Source: Psychrobacter sp. PG1
Lineage (GTDB): Bacteria; Pseudomonadota; Gammaproteobacteria; Pseudomonadales; Moraxellaceae
Direction of reading: 5' to 3'
Length of the DNA: 40,109 nucleotides
NCBI RefSeq assembly: GCF_014897815.1
Contig: NZ_JABUZG010000062.1
Span: 1 to 40,109, forward strand
The notes beneath the pieces are model-generated. The model searched no databases and had not been told where the DNA came from. It saw nothing but the letters and a program-made list of their open reading frames with translations. Both the position numbers and the translations under genes were made by a program. Positions 39,944 through 40,109 of this stretch are shown one piece after another (positions within the stretch are counted from its first letter, which is position 1; each line of letters starts with the position of its first letter).

Positions 39944-40109
39944 AAATTCGTCCTATTGCTTCTTTTATATTTTTTAGTGATACCGTTTGAGTCAAATTTT
40001 TTAGTGTACTTCTATCAAAGAGCAGTCACGAAAGGGCATTTATCATAAGTAAAAAATATCAAAACCGCTAGGCTTAAAGCGTAACTGACATGGATTTTCT
40101 ATAGTTACT

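Overview
The window looks like chromosomal DNA of a Moraxellaceae gammaproteobacterium, most likely Psychrobacter or a close relative. This is inferred from moderate-to-low GC, a response regulator that reads almost like Acinetobacter BfmR, the order atpI-B-E-F-H-A-G-D-C, the zur-znuC-znuB/znuA locus and dksA next to gluQ. No species call can be made from sequence reading alone.

Layout. Positions 1-5040 are an accessory block. It holds a large unrecognised multi-pass membrane protein preceded by a textbook sigma-54 promoter, two unrecognised secreted proteins, and a dead IS3-family element that ends 27 bp from the 3' end of a tRNA-Ser gene. Positions 5060-7250 hold tRNA-Ser(GGA), an exported DNA/RNA non-specific nuclease, a small conserved-looking 87-aa protein and a DUF2147 periplasmic protein. 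Positions 7280-9060 are the glnK-amtB ammonium operon with its own sigma-54 promoter. Positions 9413-11941 pair a universal stress protein with a SulP anion transporter. Positions 12604-15572 carry murD and ftsW, here outside a full dcw cluster. Positions 15665-18630 carry gluQ, dksA and cpdA. Positions 18881-22364 are the zinc uptake locus, with a perfect 17-bp palindrome as probable Zur operator. Positions 22656-30863 are the full F1Fo ATP synthase operon. Positions 31538-36194 carry bfmR, bfmS, a 59-aa membrane protein and an EnvZ-type kinase without an adjacent ompR. Positions 36689-39110 are the rpsP-rimM-trmD-rplS translation operon, followed by a DUF4442 hot-dog protein.

How the parts work together. 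Most of the window is housekeeping: nitrogen sensing (GlnK controls AmtB), zinc homeostasis (Zur represses ZnuABC), energy (ATP synthase), envelope growth (MurD, FtsW), envelope stress sensing (BfmRS, EnvZ), the stringent response (DksA) and ribosome biogenesis.

The best candidate for something undescribed is the start of the window: a sigma-54-driven membrane protein with internal ~20-residue beta-type repeats and a C-terminal globular domain, followed by two exported proteins. Other points of interest are a promoter-terminator pair without a gene between atpI and atpB, strong hairpins inside the atp operon, and an unlisted 59-aa membrane protein. All calls are by eye; no database search was run.
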